Assembly (NCBI GenBank): GCA_033344815.1
Contig: JAWPMR010000001.1
Location: forward strand, 3,396,136-3,460,135
Source of the DNA: Paracoccaceae bacterium
Lineage (GTDB): Bacteria; Pseudomonadota; Alphaproteobacteria; Rhodobacterales; Rhodobacteraceae
Reading direction: 5' to 3'
Length of the DNA: 64,000 bases
Shown here: positions 43,681 to 53,139 of the stretch, piece by piece
Position numbering within the stretch: position 1 is the stretch's first letter
Layout of the letters: each line of letters begins with the position of its first letter
The notes under the pieces: model-generated
What the model saw: the letters and a program-made list of their open reading frames with translations, nothing else
What the model was told of the DNA's origin: nothing
The model's database searches: none
Program-made: the position numbers and the translations under genes

Positions 43681-45345
43681 ATGACTTTGACACTAAACAA
43701 GATCACGTCCCAGCGTGGGATTTCGGTGGGGGAGGCGACCAAGAAGATCGCCGACCTTGGCTGGAATCCGAGCTACGTTCAGGAAGCCAGCACCTTCCCG
43801 ACGGATTACAAGATCACCAAGGCACCACGCGATCCAATGAAGCAGGTGCTGCGATCCTACTTCCCCATGGAGGAAGAAAAGGACAACCGCGTTTACGGCG
43901 CTCTTGATGCCGCGCTACGTGGCGACATGTTCCGCAATGTCGAGCCGCGCTGGATCGAATGGATGAAGCTGTTCCTTGCGATCATTCCTTTCCCGGAAAT
44001 ATCTGCGGCGCGTTCCATGGCCATGGTGGCCCGACTGGCACCTGGCGAAGAGCTGCGTACCGGCTTTACCATGCAGATGGTCGACGAGTTCCGCCATTCC
44101 ACGATTCAGATGAACCTGAAGAAGTGGTATATGGAAAACTACATCGATCCTGCTGGTTTCGACATCACCGAAGAAGCCTTCGGCAAATGTTATGCCACCA
44201 CCATCGGTCGTCAGTTCGGCGAGGGTTTCATCACCGGCGATACCATGACCGCCGCCTGCATGTACCTGACCGTGGTCGCGGAGACTGCATTCACCAATAC
44301 GCTTTTTGTGGCCATGCCATCCGAGGCCGCCCGTAATGGTGATTATGCGCTTCCTACCGTGTTCCTGTCTGTGCAGTCCGACGAGAGCCGCCACATCGGC
44401 AACGGCCATTCGCTTTTGATGGCCGCATTGAAAGAGCCGGAGAACCACCTGCTGCTCGAGCGTGACCTGCGTTATGCGTTCTGGCAGAACCACGCCATCG
44501 TGGACGCCGCCATCGGCACGTTCATCGAATACGGCACTACGAACCGCGACAAGGAAAAGGAATCCTATGCGGAGATGTGGCACCGGTGGATCTTCGAAGA
44601 CTACTACCGGACCTACATGCTGCCGCTCGAGAAATACGGCGTGAAAATCCATCACGACGATGTGCAGGAAGCCTGGAAGCGGATCACTGAGAAGAACTAC
44701 GTGCACAAGGTCGCACAGTTCTTCGCCGTTGGCTGGCCCGTCAACTTCTGGCGGATCGAGGCGCAGACCGACAAGGACTTCGAGTGGTTCGAGCACAAGT
44801 ATCCGGGCTGGTATGCCGAGTTCGGCGATTTCTGGAAATGGTATGCCAAGCTCAGCAAGCCCGGCGAGAAGGTCATCACCTTCAACGAAGAGACGGGCTA
44901 TGTCTATCCGCATCGCTGCTGGTCTTGCCTGGTTCCGTGCCTCATCCGTGAGGATATGGTCGTCGACGAGATCGACGGGCAGCTTCACACATTCGCTCAT
45001 GAACTGGATCGCTGGACTGCTGTGGAGGCCTTCTCTGACGAGTATCAAGGACGTCCGACACCTGCGATGGGCAAGTTCTCGGGTAAGCGCGAGTGGGAAA
45101 CAGTCTATGATGGCTGGGACCTGGCCGATGCAATCGTCGATCTCAACTTTGTGCGCGACGATGGCCAGACTCTGGTGCCACAACCACATCTGCGTTTCGA
45201 CGACAAGGATATGTGGAAGCTTGAGCATGTGCGCGGCCACACGCTGGCGTCACCGCTGAAAGCTCTGCGCGGCATGAATGACGCGGATCGCACGGCACAT
45301 ATCGCCGAGTATCAGGCTGGTTTCACCATCAACCCCTGTAACTGA
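43681..45345 (+). CDS. prmA: Soluble diiron monooxygenase, hydroxylase alpha subunit (propane monooxygenase type)
   Basis: A 554-residue alpha subunit of a soluble diiron monooxygenase. The carboxylate-bridged diiron ligands are visible: E106 (PFPEIS), E136 and H139 (DEFRHS), E201 (AETAFTN), E235 and H238 (DESRHIG). With the order alpha, reductase, beta, coupling protein, it matches group 5 enzymes such as propane 2-monooxygenase (Prm) and mycobacterial MimABCD, which oxidise propane, acetone and phenol. The substrate here is not proven. A strong AGGAGG precedes ATG 43681. A hairpin follows the gene. Expression is predicted to depend on the -24/-12 promoter at 43423. Confidence 0.9.
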   Translation: MTLTLNKITSQRGISVGEATKKIADLGWNPSYVQEASTFPTDYKITKAPRDPMKQVLRSYFPMEEEKDNRVYGALDAALRGDMFRNVEPRWIEWMKLFLAIIPFPEISAARSMAMVARLAPGEELRTGFTMQMVDEFRHSTIQMNLKKWYMENYIDPAGFDITEEAFGKCYATTIGRQFGEGFITGDTMTAACMYLTVVAETAFTNTLFVAMPSEAARNGDYALPTVFLSVQSDESRHIGNGHSLLMAALKEPENHLLLERDLRYAFWQNHAIVDAAIGTFIEYGTTNRDKEKESYAEMWHRWIFEDYYRTYMLPLEKYGVKIHHDDVQEAWKRITEKNYVHKVAQFFAVGWPVNFWRIEAQTDKDFEWFEHKYPGWYAEFGDFWKWYAKLSKPGEKVITFNEETGYVYPHRCWSCLVPCLIREDMVVDEIDGQLHTFAHELDRWTAVEAFSDEYQGRPTPAMGKFSGKREWETVYDGWDLADAIVDLNFVRDDGQTLVPQPHLRFDDKDMWKLEHVRGHTLASPLKALRGMNDADRTAHIAEYQAGFTINPCN

Positions 45346-45354
45346 AGACACAGG

Positions 45355-45376
45355 CAGGGGCCGTTCGCGGCCCCTG
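45355..45376 (+). promoter_or_regulatory. Intercistronic hairpin with TTCG loop
   Basis: A 9-base perfect stem CAGGGGCCG/CGGCCCCTG with a TTCG tetraloop, 10 bases after the alpha-subunit stop. It lacks a T run. It could stabilise the upstream mRNA end or reduce transcription into the reductase gene, keeping hydroxylase above reductase. Confidence 0.65.
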
Positions 45377-45422
45377 TCACCACACGGCACTTCTATCGCG
45401 TGATACAGGAGAGGGGGGACAC

Positions 45423-46481
45423 ATGAGCGACACTTACCAGGTTCGATTGGAACCGGTTGGCGTGGAATTCGAGGTCGAAGAGGATGAAACCGTTCTCGAC
45501 GCTGCGTTCAGACAGGGCATCGCGCTACCCCACGGCTGCAAGGAGGGGCAATGCTCGGCCTGCAAGTGCATTCAGCTCGACGGTGAGACTGAGTTACTGA
45601 AATATTCCACTTTCGCCTTGAGCGACTCCGAGAAGGACAGCGGGCACATCCTGATGTGTCGTACACTGGCCTACAGCGATCTCGAAATCGAGCTGCTGAA
45701 CTACGACGAGGAAGTGCTCTCCAAGTCGATCCCGATCAAGCAGTATTCGGGCAAGATCGTCGACTTCGAAAAACTCACTCACGACATTCGCGGCGTGCAG
45801 ATCGAGCTGGACGCGCCTTTGAAATTCTGGGCGGGCCAATATGTCGACATCACGGTCAAAACAGAAGCGGGGGAGGAGATTACACGCTCGTTCTCCATGG
45901 CAAATCCGCCGAGCGAAACCCAGAAACTCGGGTTCATCATCAAGAAATACCCCGAAGGACGGTTCTCCAACCAGCTCGACGACGGAGGCATCAAAGCCGG
46001 AGCAGACGTCCGGGTCGAAGGGCCCTACGGGATGTGTTTCCGACGCGAAGAACGGGAAGGACCCGTGATCCTCGTCGGTGCGGGATCTGGTATGTCTCCG
46101 GTCTGGTCGATCCTGAATGATCAGGTGGCCTGCGGCGAGGAACGCCCGATCCACTTCTTCTATGGTGCGCGCACGCAGGACGATCTCTTCAAACTCGATG
46201 AGATCGCGGCGCTCACGAAGGCCCATCCCTACGTGGAGTTCATACCCGTCCTGAGCCATGCCGATGACGATGCAGGTTGGACTGGCGCGCGCGGCTTTGT
46301 GCACGAATACGTCGACACGCATCTCAAGGAACTGGGCATCGACGGCGATGGAGATGTCTACGCCTGCGGCCCGCCGCCCATGATCGACGCGCTGACTCCA
46401 GTGCTGTTCATGCACGACTTCGATACGGACAGAATCTTTTTTGACAAATTCACGCCCACTTCCGGTTCTTCGAGCCACTGA
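45423..46481 (+). CDS. prmB: Monooxygenase reductase (ferredoxin/FAD/NAD)
   Basis: A 352-residue NADH-dependent reductase. Residues 1-95 are a plant-type [2Fe-2S] ferredoxin with cysteines in GCKEGQCSACKC and the distant ILMCRT. The FAD domain has RSFSMANPP, and the NAD domain has GAGSGMSPVWSIL and a C-terminal YACGPPPMID. It passes electrons from NADH to the diiron site of the hydroxylase. GGAGAGGGG precedes ATG 45423. It lies 77 bases after the alpha-subunit gene. Confidence 0.92.
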   Translation: MSDTYQVRLEPVGVEFEVEEDETVLDAAFRQGIALPHGCKEGQCSACKCIQLDGETELLKYSTFALSDSEKDSGHILMCRTLAYSDLEIELLNYDEEVLSKSIPIKQYSGKIVDFEKLTHDIRGVQIELDAPLKFWAGQYVDITVKTEAGEEITRSFSMANPPSETQKLGFIIKKYPEGRFSNQLDDGGIKAGADVRVEGPYGMCFRREEREGPVILVGAGSGMSPVWSILNDQVACGEERPIHFFYGARTQDDLFKLDEIAALTKAHPYVEFIPVLSHADDDAGWTGARGFVHEYVDTHLKELGIDGDGDVYACGPPPMIDALTPVLFMHDFDTDRIFFDKFTPTSGSSSH

Positions 46482-46528
46482 GATTGGCTCGAACGCTAGT
46501 GACGTGACACAACTCAAGGGAGGCTAAA

Positions 46529-47590
46529 ATGGTAGCAACATCAAGCTCAGTGGGATCCGGTGCGGCAGGGGCCGCACAGTTCGTCGGATCGACAAGCCGC
46601 AAATACAACTACTTCACCCCACGCGGCAAAAGGGCAACGCATTACGAGGATGTCACAGTTGACGTCCAGCCCGATCCCGAACGCTATCTGATACAGAACT
46701 GGATCATCGAGTTTGAGGGCGGCAAAGGTGGCGGCGCCTATCAAAAGGACTACACCGCCGCACGGTCGAGCAATTGGCACGCCTTTCGCGCGCCTGATCA
46801 GGAGTGGGAGCGCACACACTACCAGCGCCAGTCCAGGATCGAGACCATGGTGCAGAGCGTTATTCAGAACGCCCGCAAAGCCGGCGCGCCGGCCACTTTT
46901 GACAAGGCGTGGACGACGATCCTGCAAAAACATCTGGGTGCATGGAAACATGCCGAATTTGGCCTTGGCACCTCGCTGATGCAGGCGCAGCGCTATGGCT
47001 ACACGCAGATGATCAATAATGCGACGCTGACCAATTCATCCTACAAGCAGCGTCTTGCGCAGGACATCACGCTGTATCTGGCCGAGATCGGCATGGATAT
47101 CGAGGGCTGGAATGACGATCTGGGCAAGCAGGCCTGGCTGGAAGATCCGATCTGGCAACCGACACGCGAAGCCATCGAGACGATCATGGGCTGTGAGGAT
47201 TACCTGGAACAGTACTTTGCGATCAATATCGTTTTCGAACCGCTGGTGGGCGAATTGATCCGTTCGGGTTTCTTCATGCAGGTCGCTGCGGCCAATAATG
47301 ACTTTATCACGCCGCCGGTGATCTCCGCTGCGGAGGCCGATTTCGAGCGTAATCTCGCGAACACTGTCGATCTGGTCTACTTGCTGGCCAATGACGAAGA
47401 GTTTGGAACACAAAACCGCAAGCTCTTCACGGCCTGGCTGAACAAGCATCGCGATCTGGCCGACAAGGCCGCCGCAGCATTGCAGCCGATCTGGTCACAA
47501 CCCCATTCCAAGCCGGTCTCTTTTGAGGATGTCAAAGCCGTGTCGCACGAGCGGCTCAGCCACATCATCGATGAGCTGGGTATCGGATAA
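46529..47590 (+). CDS. prmC: Monooxygenase hydroxylase beta subunit
   Basis: A 353-residue beta subunit of the ferritin-like hydroxylase, recognisable by KYNYFTPRGKRATHYEDVTV near the N-terminus and the helical core (LYLAEIGMDIEGWNDDLGKQ). It supports the alpha subunit structurally and does not bind the catalytic iron pair. A GGGAGG ribosome site precedes ATG 46529. The coupling protein follows 21 bases later. Confidence 0.9.
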   Translation: MVATSSSVGSGAAGAAQFVGSTSRKYNYFTPRGKRATHYEDVTVDVQPDPERYLIQNWIIEFEGGKGGGAYQKDYTAARSSNWHAFRAPDQEWERTHYQRQSRIETMVQSVIQNARKAGAPATFDKAWTTILQKHLGAWKHAEFGLGTSLMQAQRYGYTQMINNATLTNSSYKQRLAQDITLYLAEIGMDIEGWNDDLGKQAWLEDPIWQPTREAIETIMGCEDYLEQYFAINIVFEPLVGELIRSGFFMQVAAANNDFITPPVISAAEADFERNLANTVDLVYLLANDEEFGTQNRKLFTAWLNKHRDLADKAAAALQPIWSQPHSKPVSFEDVKAVSHERLSHIIDELGIG

Positions 47591-47611
47591 CTCTCTGAAA
47601 GGGATATATTT

Positions 47612-47983
47612 ATGTCTAATGTTGCACGCGATTCATCCAAGCAAAACATCTTCAAATCAATGAAGGACATCGATCTGAGCTCGCGCGAGGTTTCGCATCA
47701 ATGCGGCGTCACCATGAACGATTCCGTCGAGGCCCGCGCCATCGCCGAATTCATGGGGCAGGATCCGAAAGTCACGGTGACCTACAACCCTGCGACCATC
47801 CGTGTCGACGGCGAGGGCAAGCTGATCTTCAAGATGGACGAGATCACTGAATATCTTGGGCGCGAAATGACCGCCGAGACCTTCGAGGTCAACACCTCCA
47901 CCCACTACGGGCGCATGGTCCGGGTTGATGACAACACCGTCATCCTCTTTGGCGACATGAACGAAGTGATGGAATTCATCTGA
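47612..47983 (+). CDS. prmD: Monooxygenase coupling (regulatory) protein
   Basis: A 123-residue MmoB/DmpM-type effector with the typical segments QCGVTMNDSVEARAIAEFMG and VTYNPATIRVDGEGKL. Such cofactor-free proteins bind the hydroxylase and gate substrate access and oxygen activation. A GAAAGGGAT ribosome site precedes ATG 47612. A hairpin follows it. Confidence 0.9.
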   Translation: MSNVARDSSKQNIFKSMKDIDLSSREVSHQCGVTMNDSVEARAIAEFMGQDPKVTVTYNPATIRVDGEGKLIFKMDEITEYLGREMTAETFEVNTSTHYGRMVRVDDNTVILFGDMNEVMEFI

Positions 47984-48003
47984 CGCCACCTGACGCAGAT
48001 CTT

Positions 48004-48025
48004 CGGGGGCCGGCACCGGCCCCCG
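48004..48025 (+). promoter_or_regulatory. Intercistronic hairpin after the coupling-protein gene
   Basis: A 9-base perfect stem CGGGGGCCG/CGGCCCCCG with loop GCAC, about 20 bases after the stop at 47983 and without a T run. It has the same design as the hairpins at 45355 and 51611. Confidence 0.6.
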
Positions 48026-48064
48026 GGTATTCAAACAAAAACACTGCACCCAAGGGAGAGCACA

Positions 48065-49087
48065 ATGTACAAGACACCCGATGGAAAAGAGATTTTCGTT
48101 CTCGACGGCCACACGCATTTTTGGGATGGAAGCCCGGAGAACCAGGCCAACGTACATGGCAAGCAGTTCATCGACTGCTTTTATGCCTACCACACCAATC
48201 TTAGCCCCGAGGAACAACTCTGGGAAAAATCCAAGTTCGAGAAGTATTCCGAAGACGATATCTATCGTGATCTGTTCATCGACGGACCGGACGACATGGC
48301 GATCATCCAGTCGACCTATCTGAGCGATTTTTACAAGAATGGTTTTTCGTCGATCGAGCGCAGCAATGCTATGGCGGAACGCCATCCGGAACGCTTCATC
48401 GTCAACGGCACGTTCGATCCGCGCGACGGCGAGAAGGCGTTGGAGTACATCCATTACATGAAAGAAACCTTTGATATCAAAGGCGTGAAGATGTACACGG
48501 CCGAGTGGAATGGCGATAGCAAGGGCTGGGCGCTGAACGATCCGGCAGCCTACAAGTGCTTTGAGCTCTGCGACAAGCTGGGCATCCACAATATTCATGT
48601 TCATAAGGGCCCGACGATCATTCCGTTGTCGAAAGACGCGTTTGATGTGCATGACGTTGACTATGCGGCCACTGACTTCCAGAACCTCAACTGGATCATT
48701 GAGCATTGCGGGTTACCGCGACTGGACGATTTCTGCTGGATCGCGACGCAGGAAACCAACGTCTATGCCGGTCTCGCGGTGGCGCTGCCCTTCATTCATG
48801 CCCGCCCACGATATTTCGGCGAAGTGATCGCGGAACTGCTATTCTGGATCGGTGACGAGAAGATCCTGTTCGGCTCGGATTACGCGATCTGGACGCCGCA
48901 ATGGCAGGTGGAAAAGCTGTGGAACTTCCAAATCCCCGACGACATCGCCCAAGAGCGCGGTGTGCAATTGACCGACGAAACCAAGGAGAAGATTCTCGGG
49001 CTCAATGCGGCAAGGCTTTATGGCGTCGATGTCGCGCAAAAGAAGGCCGAATTGGCCGGCGCACCTGTGCAAATCGCGGCGGAGTGA
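48065..49087 (+). CDS. Amidohydrolase-2 family protein of the monooxygenase operon
   Basis: A 340-residue TIM-barrel protein with a metal-binding HxH (LDGHTHFWD) near the N-terminus and the late Asp in LFGSDYAIW. Proteins of this family are regular members of propane/acetone monooxygenase operons. Their task is not settled; metal-dependent hydrolysis or decarboxylation, or help with assembly of the hydroxylase, are ideas. A strong AAGGGAGAGC precedes ATG 48065. Confidence 0.85.
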   Translation: MYKTPDGKEIFVLDGHTHFWDGSPENQANVHGKQFIDCFYAYHTNLSPEEQLWEKSKFEKYSEDDIYRDLFIDGPDDMAIIQSTYLSDFYKNGFSSIERSNAMAERHPERFIVNGTFDPRDGEKALEYIHYMKETFDIKGVKMYTAEWNGDSKGWALNDPAAYKCFELCDKLGIHNIHVHKGPTIIPLSKDAFDVHDVDYAATDFQNLNWIIEHCGLPRLDDFCWIATQETNVYAGLAVALPFIHARPRYFGEVIAELLFWIGDEKILFGSDYAIWTPQWQVEKLWNFQIPDDIAQERGVQLTDETKEKILGLNAARLYGVDVAQKKAELAGAPVQIAAE

Positions 49088-49091
49088 ACCG

Positions 49092-49895
49092 ATGTTGCGC
49101 GAAACTCTCAAAACAGAGCTTGAGGTGGAGATCTGGGGCCGTCTCGACGGCGTGACGGACCCCGAGCTTGACGAGCCCATCACCGATATGGGCTTCGTTG
49201 AGCGGATCGAAGTCTCGGATGCACGGGTAGTTCGGGTCGACTTCCGGCTACCTACCTATTGGTGTTCGCCGAACTTCGCCTTCCTGATGGCCTTTGGCAT
49301 TCGCAGCGCGGTGGTGTCTCTGCCTTGGGTGGTCGAGACGCAGGTGCATCTCAGCGATCATTGTTTCGGAGACGAGGTCAACGAGGGCGTCAATAGCGGC
49401 CGTGCTTACTGCGATGTCTTTGCGCAGTATTGCGACGGGGCCAATCTTGAACGGGTGGAAGAGAAGTTCGCCGCGAAGGCGTTTGATCGGCGTCAGGAAA
49501 CTGTGCTTCTGGGGTTGGGTTCGCTGGGTCAAAGCGCACAGGACATCGTGTCCATGACGCTTGAGACGTTTCAGCAGATTGCCTTTCAGGGCGAAGAGGA
49601 GCTGCGGCAAAAGCCGCGTTATCTCGAGCTGTTGCTGTCCCGTGGACTGGCCAAGAACCCCGACGATCTGGCTTTTCCGACCTGGCAAGGCGCGCCGATC
49701 AGCGAGGCCAATCTGACAGAGCATCTCGGTCGTCTGCGCAGCACCCGCATCAACATGGAGTTCAACAGCGCCATGTGCCGGGGGCTTGCCAAGACCCGCT
49801 ACAAGGAGGTCGAGATCGGACCGGATGGCCCGACGCTGGTCGATTTCATCGCAGGCCGCGTGCCACCGCGAGGTGGGGCAACGGCAACCGGCTAA
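49092..49895 (+). CDS. DUF59-like iron-sulfur assembly protein of the operon
   Basis: A 267-residue protein. Residues 1-90 are a MIP18/DUF59 domain (VTDPELDEPITDMGFVERIE), the rest is specific to monooxygenase operons and contains four Cys (for example LPTYWCSP, YCDVFAQYCD). DUF59 proteins help in Fe or Fe-S delivery, so it may load the diiron site or the reductase. The start is ATG 49092, four bases after the amidohydrolase stop. A longer frame from 49005 lies inside that gene and is rejected. Confidence 0.8.
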   Translation: MLRETLKTELEVEIWGRLDGVTDPELDEPITDMGFVERIEVSDARVVRVDFRLPTYWCSPNFAFLMAFGIRSAVVSLPWVVETQVHLSDHCFGDEVNEGVNSGRAYCDVFAQYCDGANLERVEEKFAAKAFDRRQETVLLGLGSLGQSAQDIVSMTLETFQQIAFQGEEELRQKPRYLELLLSRGLAKNPDDLAFPTWQGAPISEANLTEHLGRLRSTRINMEFNSAMCRGLAKTRYKEVEIGPDGPTLVDFIAGRVPPRGGATATG

Positions 49896-49961
49896 GACGC
49901 TGGAAACAATAAATCAACTGGGAGCATGCCTGATTTGATCGTCAGGCGGGAGGAGGAATTT

Positions 49962-51593
49962 ATGGCTAAACTCATGGTACATGGTGCGGTTGCGAGAAAC
50001 TGCCTTGCGCGCGGCGTCGGACGGCTTGCAGCAGCGGTGGAGCCGACATTGGGCCCCAAGGGTCTCAATGCGATGGTCGACCGTCCGGTGGGCACACCCC
50101 TGGTGACCCGCGACGGCGTCAGCATCGCTTCGGAGATCGAGTTGGACGACCGGTTCGAGAACATGGGCGCGCAGGTGGTGCGCGAAGTGTCGATGCAGAC
50201 CAATGACGTGGCGGGTGACGGCACGACAACGGCCATCGTCCTGGCCAACGCGCTGATCCAGCGCGGGGTTGAGCTGACGGGCAGTGGCGTCAAACCGGTC
50301 GATCTTTGCAAGGGCATCGATCTTGCGGTGGCGCGGATCATTGATGCCATAGACGACTCTTCTCTCGATTGTGAGGAACATCCCGAATATCTTCAAGCGG
50401 TGGCACGGGTGTCCTCGACCGATCCCAAACTGGGCGAGTTGGTGGCCGAAGCCTTCCGTCGTGTCGGACGCGACGGTGTGATTTCGGCTGACTTCGGAGT
50501 CACTATCGAGACCACAATGGACGTGGTCGAAGGCATGTCCTTCGAGCGTGGCTACATCTCGCATCATATGGTGACAGACCGCGAGAACATGGAAGCGGTG
50601 CTGCGCAATCCGCTGATCCTGATGACGGATCAAAAAATCCTCAATCCCGCAGTTCTCGATACCGCCCTCTCGATTGCTGATGGCGAGAACCGGCCCTTGC
50701 TGATCATCGCCGAAGAGATCGCGCCCGAAGTGGTGATCAAGCTGCTCGAAGGCGGTGGGGCGGGCAAGTATCTGATCGTGCACCCGCCGGAATACGGCCA
50801 TTGGCGCAGCGCGATGATGGACGATCTGGCGATTCTGACCGGCGGAGAAGTGCTGGCGCGTGATCTTGGCAAAAAGATCGAGAACGTCACGCGCGCACAG
50901 CTGGGCGGTGCCGAAGTGGTCCGCTCGCATGCCTCGGTTACGTCTATTTTGCGGGGCGAGGGTGATCCTGACGCGATCAGCGCGCGCCGCAACCAGGTGC
51001 AACGCCAGCATGACGTGGCCCCGCCCAATATCGACAAGGACAAACTGCGCGAACGGCTGTCCAAGCTGACCGGCGGGAGCGCGATCATCTATGCGGGCGG
51101 CTTTACGCCCGTTGAGCAGAAGCGCACCATTCAGCTTATTGATGATGCGCTGTGCGCGGTGCGCGCGGCGGCGGAGGATGGCGTTGTCTCGGGCGGTGGA
51201 ACAGCGCTGGCCCAGATCGGCGCATGCCTCGACAGTCTCGACGCGCTGGGCGACGTGGCCAAGGGCATCCAGCTGGTGCGTTCGATCCTGACCCAGCCGC
51301 TGAGCCGTATCGTGAGCAACGCCGGTGGCGATGTCGATGCGGTCGTGAAAGCGGTGGTCGAGGGCGTGCCGGGCCATGGCTACAACGCCGCGACCGGCAC
51401 ATTCGGCGACATGTATGAGGCAGGCATCATCGATCCGGCTCGGGTGCCTGCCAGCGCCCTGGTGAATGCGGCGTCGGTGGCCACGCTGATCCTGACCACA
51501 GAAACTCTGGTCGGCGATCTTGAAGAAGGTGAGGCCGATCCAACCGAGGGCCCCGCCCTGGGCGGCGGCGCGGAATTGCTGGGCCGCGCCTGA
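49962..51593 (+). CDS. Dedicated GroEL-type chaperonin
   Basis: A 543-residue chaperonin with the HSP60 motifs TLGPKGLNAMVD (ATP site), VAGDGTTTAIVLANAL (catalytic Asp) and VVSGGGTALAQIG. It lacks the GGM-rich tail and ends GGGAELLGRA. It is divergent compared with housekeeping GroEL and has no groES beside it, as in the propane monooxygenase operons, where such a chaperonin is needed to fold the hydroxylase. The start is ATG 49962, 5-6 bases after a GGAGGAGG ribosome site; an ATG at 49926 is less well placed. Confidence 0.9.
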   Translation: MAKLMVHGAVARNCLARGVGRLAAAVEPTLGPKGLNAMVDRPVGTPLVTRDGVSIASEIELDDRFENMGAQVVREVSMQTNDVAGDGTTTAIVLANALIQRGVELTGSGVKPVDLCKGIDLAVARIIDAIDDSSLDCEEHPEYLQAVARVSSTDPKLGELVAEAFRRVGRDGVISADFGVTIETTMDVVEGMSFERGYISHHMVTDRENMEAVLRNPLILMTDQKILNPAVLDTALSIADGENRPLLIIAEEIAPEVVIKLLEGGGAGKYLIVHPPEYGHWRSAMMDDLAILTGGEVLARDLGKKIENVTRAQLGGAEVVRSHASVTSILRGEGDPDAISARRNQVQRQHDVAPPNIDKDKLRERLSKLTGGSAIIYAGGFTPVEQKRTIQLIDDALCAVRAAAEDGVVSGGGTALAQIGACLDSLDALGDVAKGIQLVRSILTQPLSRIVSNAGGDVDAVVKAVVEGVPGHGYNAATGTFGDMYEAGIIDPARVPASALVNAASVATLILTTETLVGDLEEGEADPTEGPALGGGAELLGRA

Positions 51594-51610
51594 GCGCGGG
51601 AGACCAAGCG

Positions 51611-51634
51611 GGACCGGCCTTCCGGGGCCGGTCC
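51611..51634 (+). promoter_or_regulatory. Intercistronic hairpin after the chaperonin gene
   Basis: A 9-base stem GGACCGGCC/GGCCGGTCC (51611-51619 with 51626-51634), 17 bases after the chaperonin stop, no T run. It is the third GC-rich hairpin of the operon. Confidence 0.6.
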
Positions 51635-51657
51635 GATCAGAACGAAGGAATGGGACC

Positions 51658-52701
51658 ATGAAAGCAGCGAGACTCTACGAATACGATCCGGCCATGAACG
51701 TGAATCTGAAGATCGAGGATGTGAAAGAGCCCGACGTCGCAGCTCCGGACGAGGTGATTGTCAAAGTCGGGGCCGCCGGCCTCTGCCGCACCGATCTGCA
51801 CATCATCGAAGGGGTCTGGAAGGATATCATGGACACCGAAGGCAGCTTGCTGCCCTACGTGCTGGGCCATGAGAACGCAGGCTGGGTCGAGGATGTGGGC
51901 AGCGCTGTGACCTCGGTCAAACCCGGCGACGCGGTGATCTGCCATCCGCATCGAAGCTGCGGCATCTGCCTGAACTGTCGCTACGGCCACGACATGTATT
52001 GCGACCACGGTCTCTTTCCCGGACTTGGCCTCGATGGCGGGTTTGCGGAATATTTCAAGACAAACGAAAGCTCTGTCATCAAGCTCAATACCGGGGTCAC
52101 GCCGCTTGAGGTGGCACCGATGGCTGATGCGGGCATCACGGCCTACCGTGCAGCCAAGAAAGCTGCCAAACTGCTCAATCCCGGCGGCTATGTCTTGTTG
52201 TTGGGGATCGGCGGGCTGGGCCATATCGCGCTTCAGGTGCTCAAACATGCCAGCGGCGCACGGGTAATCGCGGTGGATCAGGAACCTGCGGCACGTGCGC
52301 TTGCCAAGGATCTTGGGGCTGATATCGTGCTGGATGGTGGGCCAAACCTAATTGATGAAGTCAAGGATCTGACCGGTGGCGGCGCGCATGTGGCGATTGA
52401 CTTCGTGGGCGAGCACGGCACCGAAAACGTCTGCTGGAAGCTGCTACGCCAAGGCGGAGAGCTGATCATGGTGGGCTACGGCGGCACCGTCGAAGTCCCG
52501 ACGCTGGAACTGGTGGCCAATGAGATCAAGATCGGCGGGAGCCTTGTGGGCGACTATGTGGAACTAGTCGAGCTGATGGAGATGAATGCCGATGGTAAGG
52601 TGAAGATGCACCAGACGGAATACAGCCTTGCTAACATCAATCAGGCGATTGCTGATTTCAAGGATCGCAAGTTCACCGGCCGCGGGGTGATTGTTCCTTG
52701 A
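51658..52701 (+). CDS. Zinc-dependent NAD(P) alcohol dehydrogenase
   Basis: A 347-residue medium-chain dehydrogenase. The catalytic-zinc site is visible (LCRTDLH, GHENAGWVEDVG), four cysteines of the structural zinc are in CGICLNCRYGHDMYC, and the nucleotide fold has LLGIGGLGHIALQV. It should oxidise the alcohol made by the monooxygenase, for example 2-propanol. ATG 51658 follows GAAGGAATGG. It is the last intact gene of the operon. Confidence 0.9.
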   Translation: MKAARLYEYDPAMNVNLKIEDVKEPDVAAPDEVIVKVGAAGLCRTDLHIIEGVWKDIMDTEGSLLPYVLGHENAGWVEDVGSAVTSVKPGDAVICHPHRSCGICLNCRYGHDMYCDHGLFPGLGLDGGFAEYFKTNESSVIKLNTGVTPLEVAPMADAGITAYRAAKKAAKLLNPGGYVLLLGIGGLGHIALQVLKHASGARVIAVDQEPAARALAKDLGADIVLDGGPNLIDEVKDLTGGGAHVAIDFVGEHGTENVCWKLLRQGGELIMVGYGGTVEVPTLELVANEIKIGGSLVGDYVELVELMEMNADGKVKMHQTEYSLANINQAIADFKDRKFTGRGVIVP

Positions 52702-52750
52702 CCCGCACATCTGACCCCGAAGGTATCCTTGTGCGGCTCGTTCGCCTGTG

Positions 52751-53113
52751 ATGCCCCGCCCTGCGGTGACCGCTTCCTCCCCAGCCGCCTTTTTCCGTGA
52801 GGTTTTTGGCCCCGACCTGGCCGACCGGATCGACGTTGACGGCTTCACGTTTGTGTAGTGCTCCAACGCCGAAAACCCGTTCAAGCTTGAGGTGACGACC
52901 AGCACAGGGACACCCGGGCCTCATAAGATGGGTAACAGTTGCAGGCAAGCAGCGTTTTGTGCCGAGCATGTTCGGTTCTAGGCCGCCGGTCTTTCGCTCC
53001 GAAAACTTGTTGATCTCAACCATAAGGATAAACTGCTTGCGCGCATTTTCTTCGTTCAGGACCCCTATGGCTATGAGATCGAGCTGCTGCAGCACGCGGT
53101 GTGCTCTCCGTAG
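52751..53113 (+). pseudogene. VOC (glyoxalase/dioxygenase) protein with two amber codons
   Basis: A 120-codon frame from ATG 52751 reads FFREVFGPDLADRIDVDGFT, SNAENPFKLEVTTSTGTPGP and, near the end, FFVQDPYGYEIELLQH. The last is the metal-ligand region of vicinal-oxygen-chelate proteins. Amber codons at 52856-52858 and 52979-52981 interrupt an otherwise intact frame. It is a recent-looking pseudogene. Both stops differ by one base from a sensible sense codon (for example TAC and GAG). Confidence 0.75.
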
Positions 53114-53139
53114 GTCCCAGGGCAAGGGGAAGATATGGC

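Noticed and set aside
45355-45376. A transcription terminator inside the monooxygenase operon
   Set aside because: The hairpin has no T run and the following genes need the same promoter, so it is listed as an intercistronic hairpin.
52856-52981. Amber codons as recoding sites for an unusual amino acid
   Set aside because: No pyrrolysine machinery in the window, and ordinary decay with nonsense codons of more than one kind is present next door.
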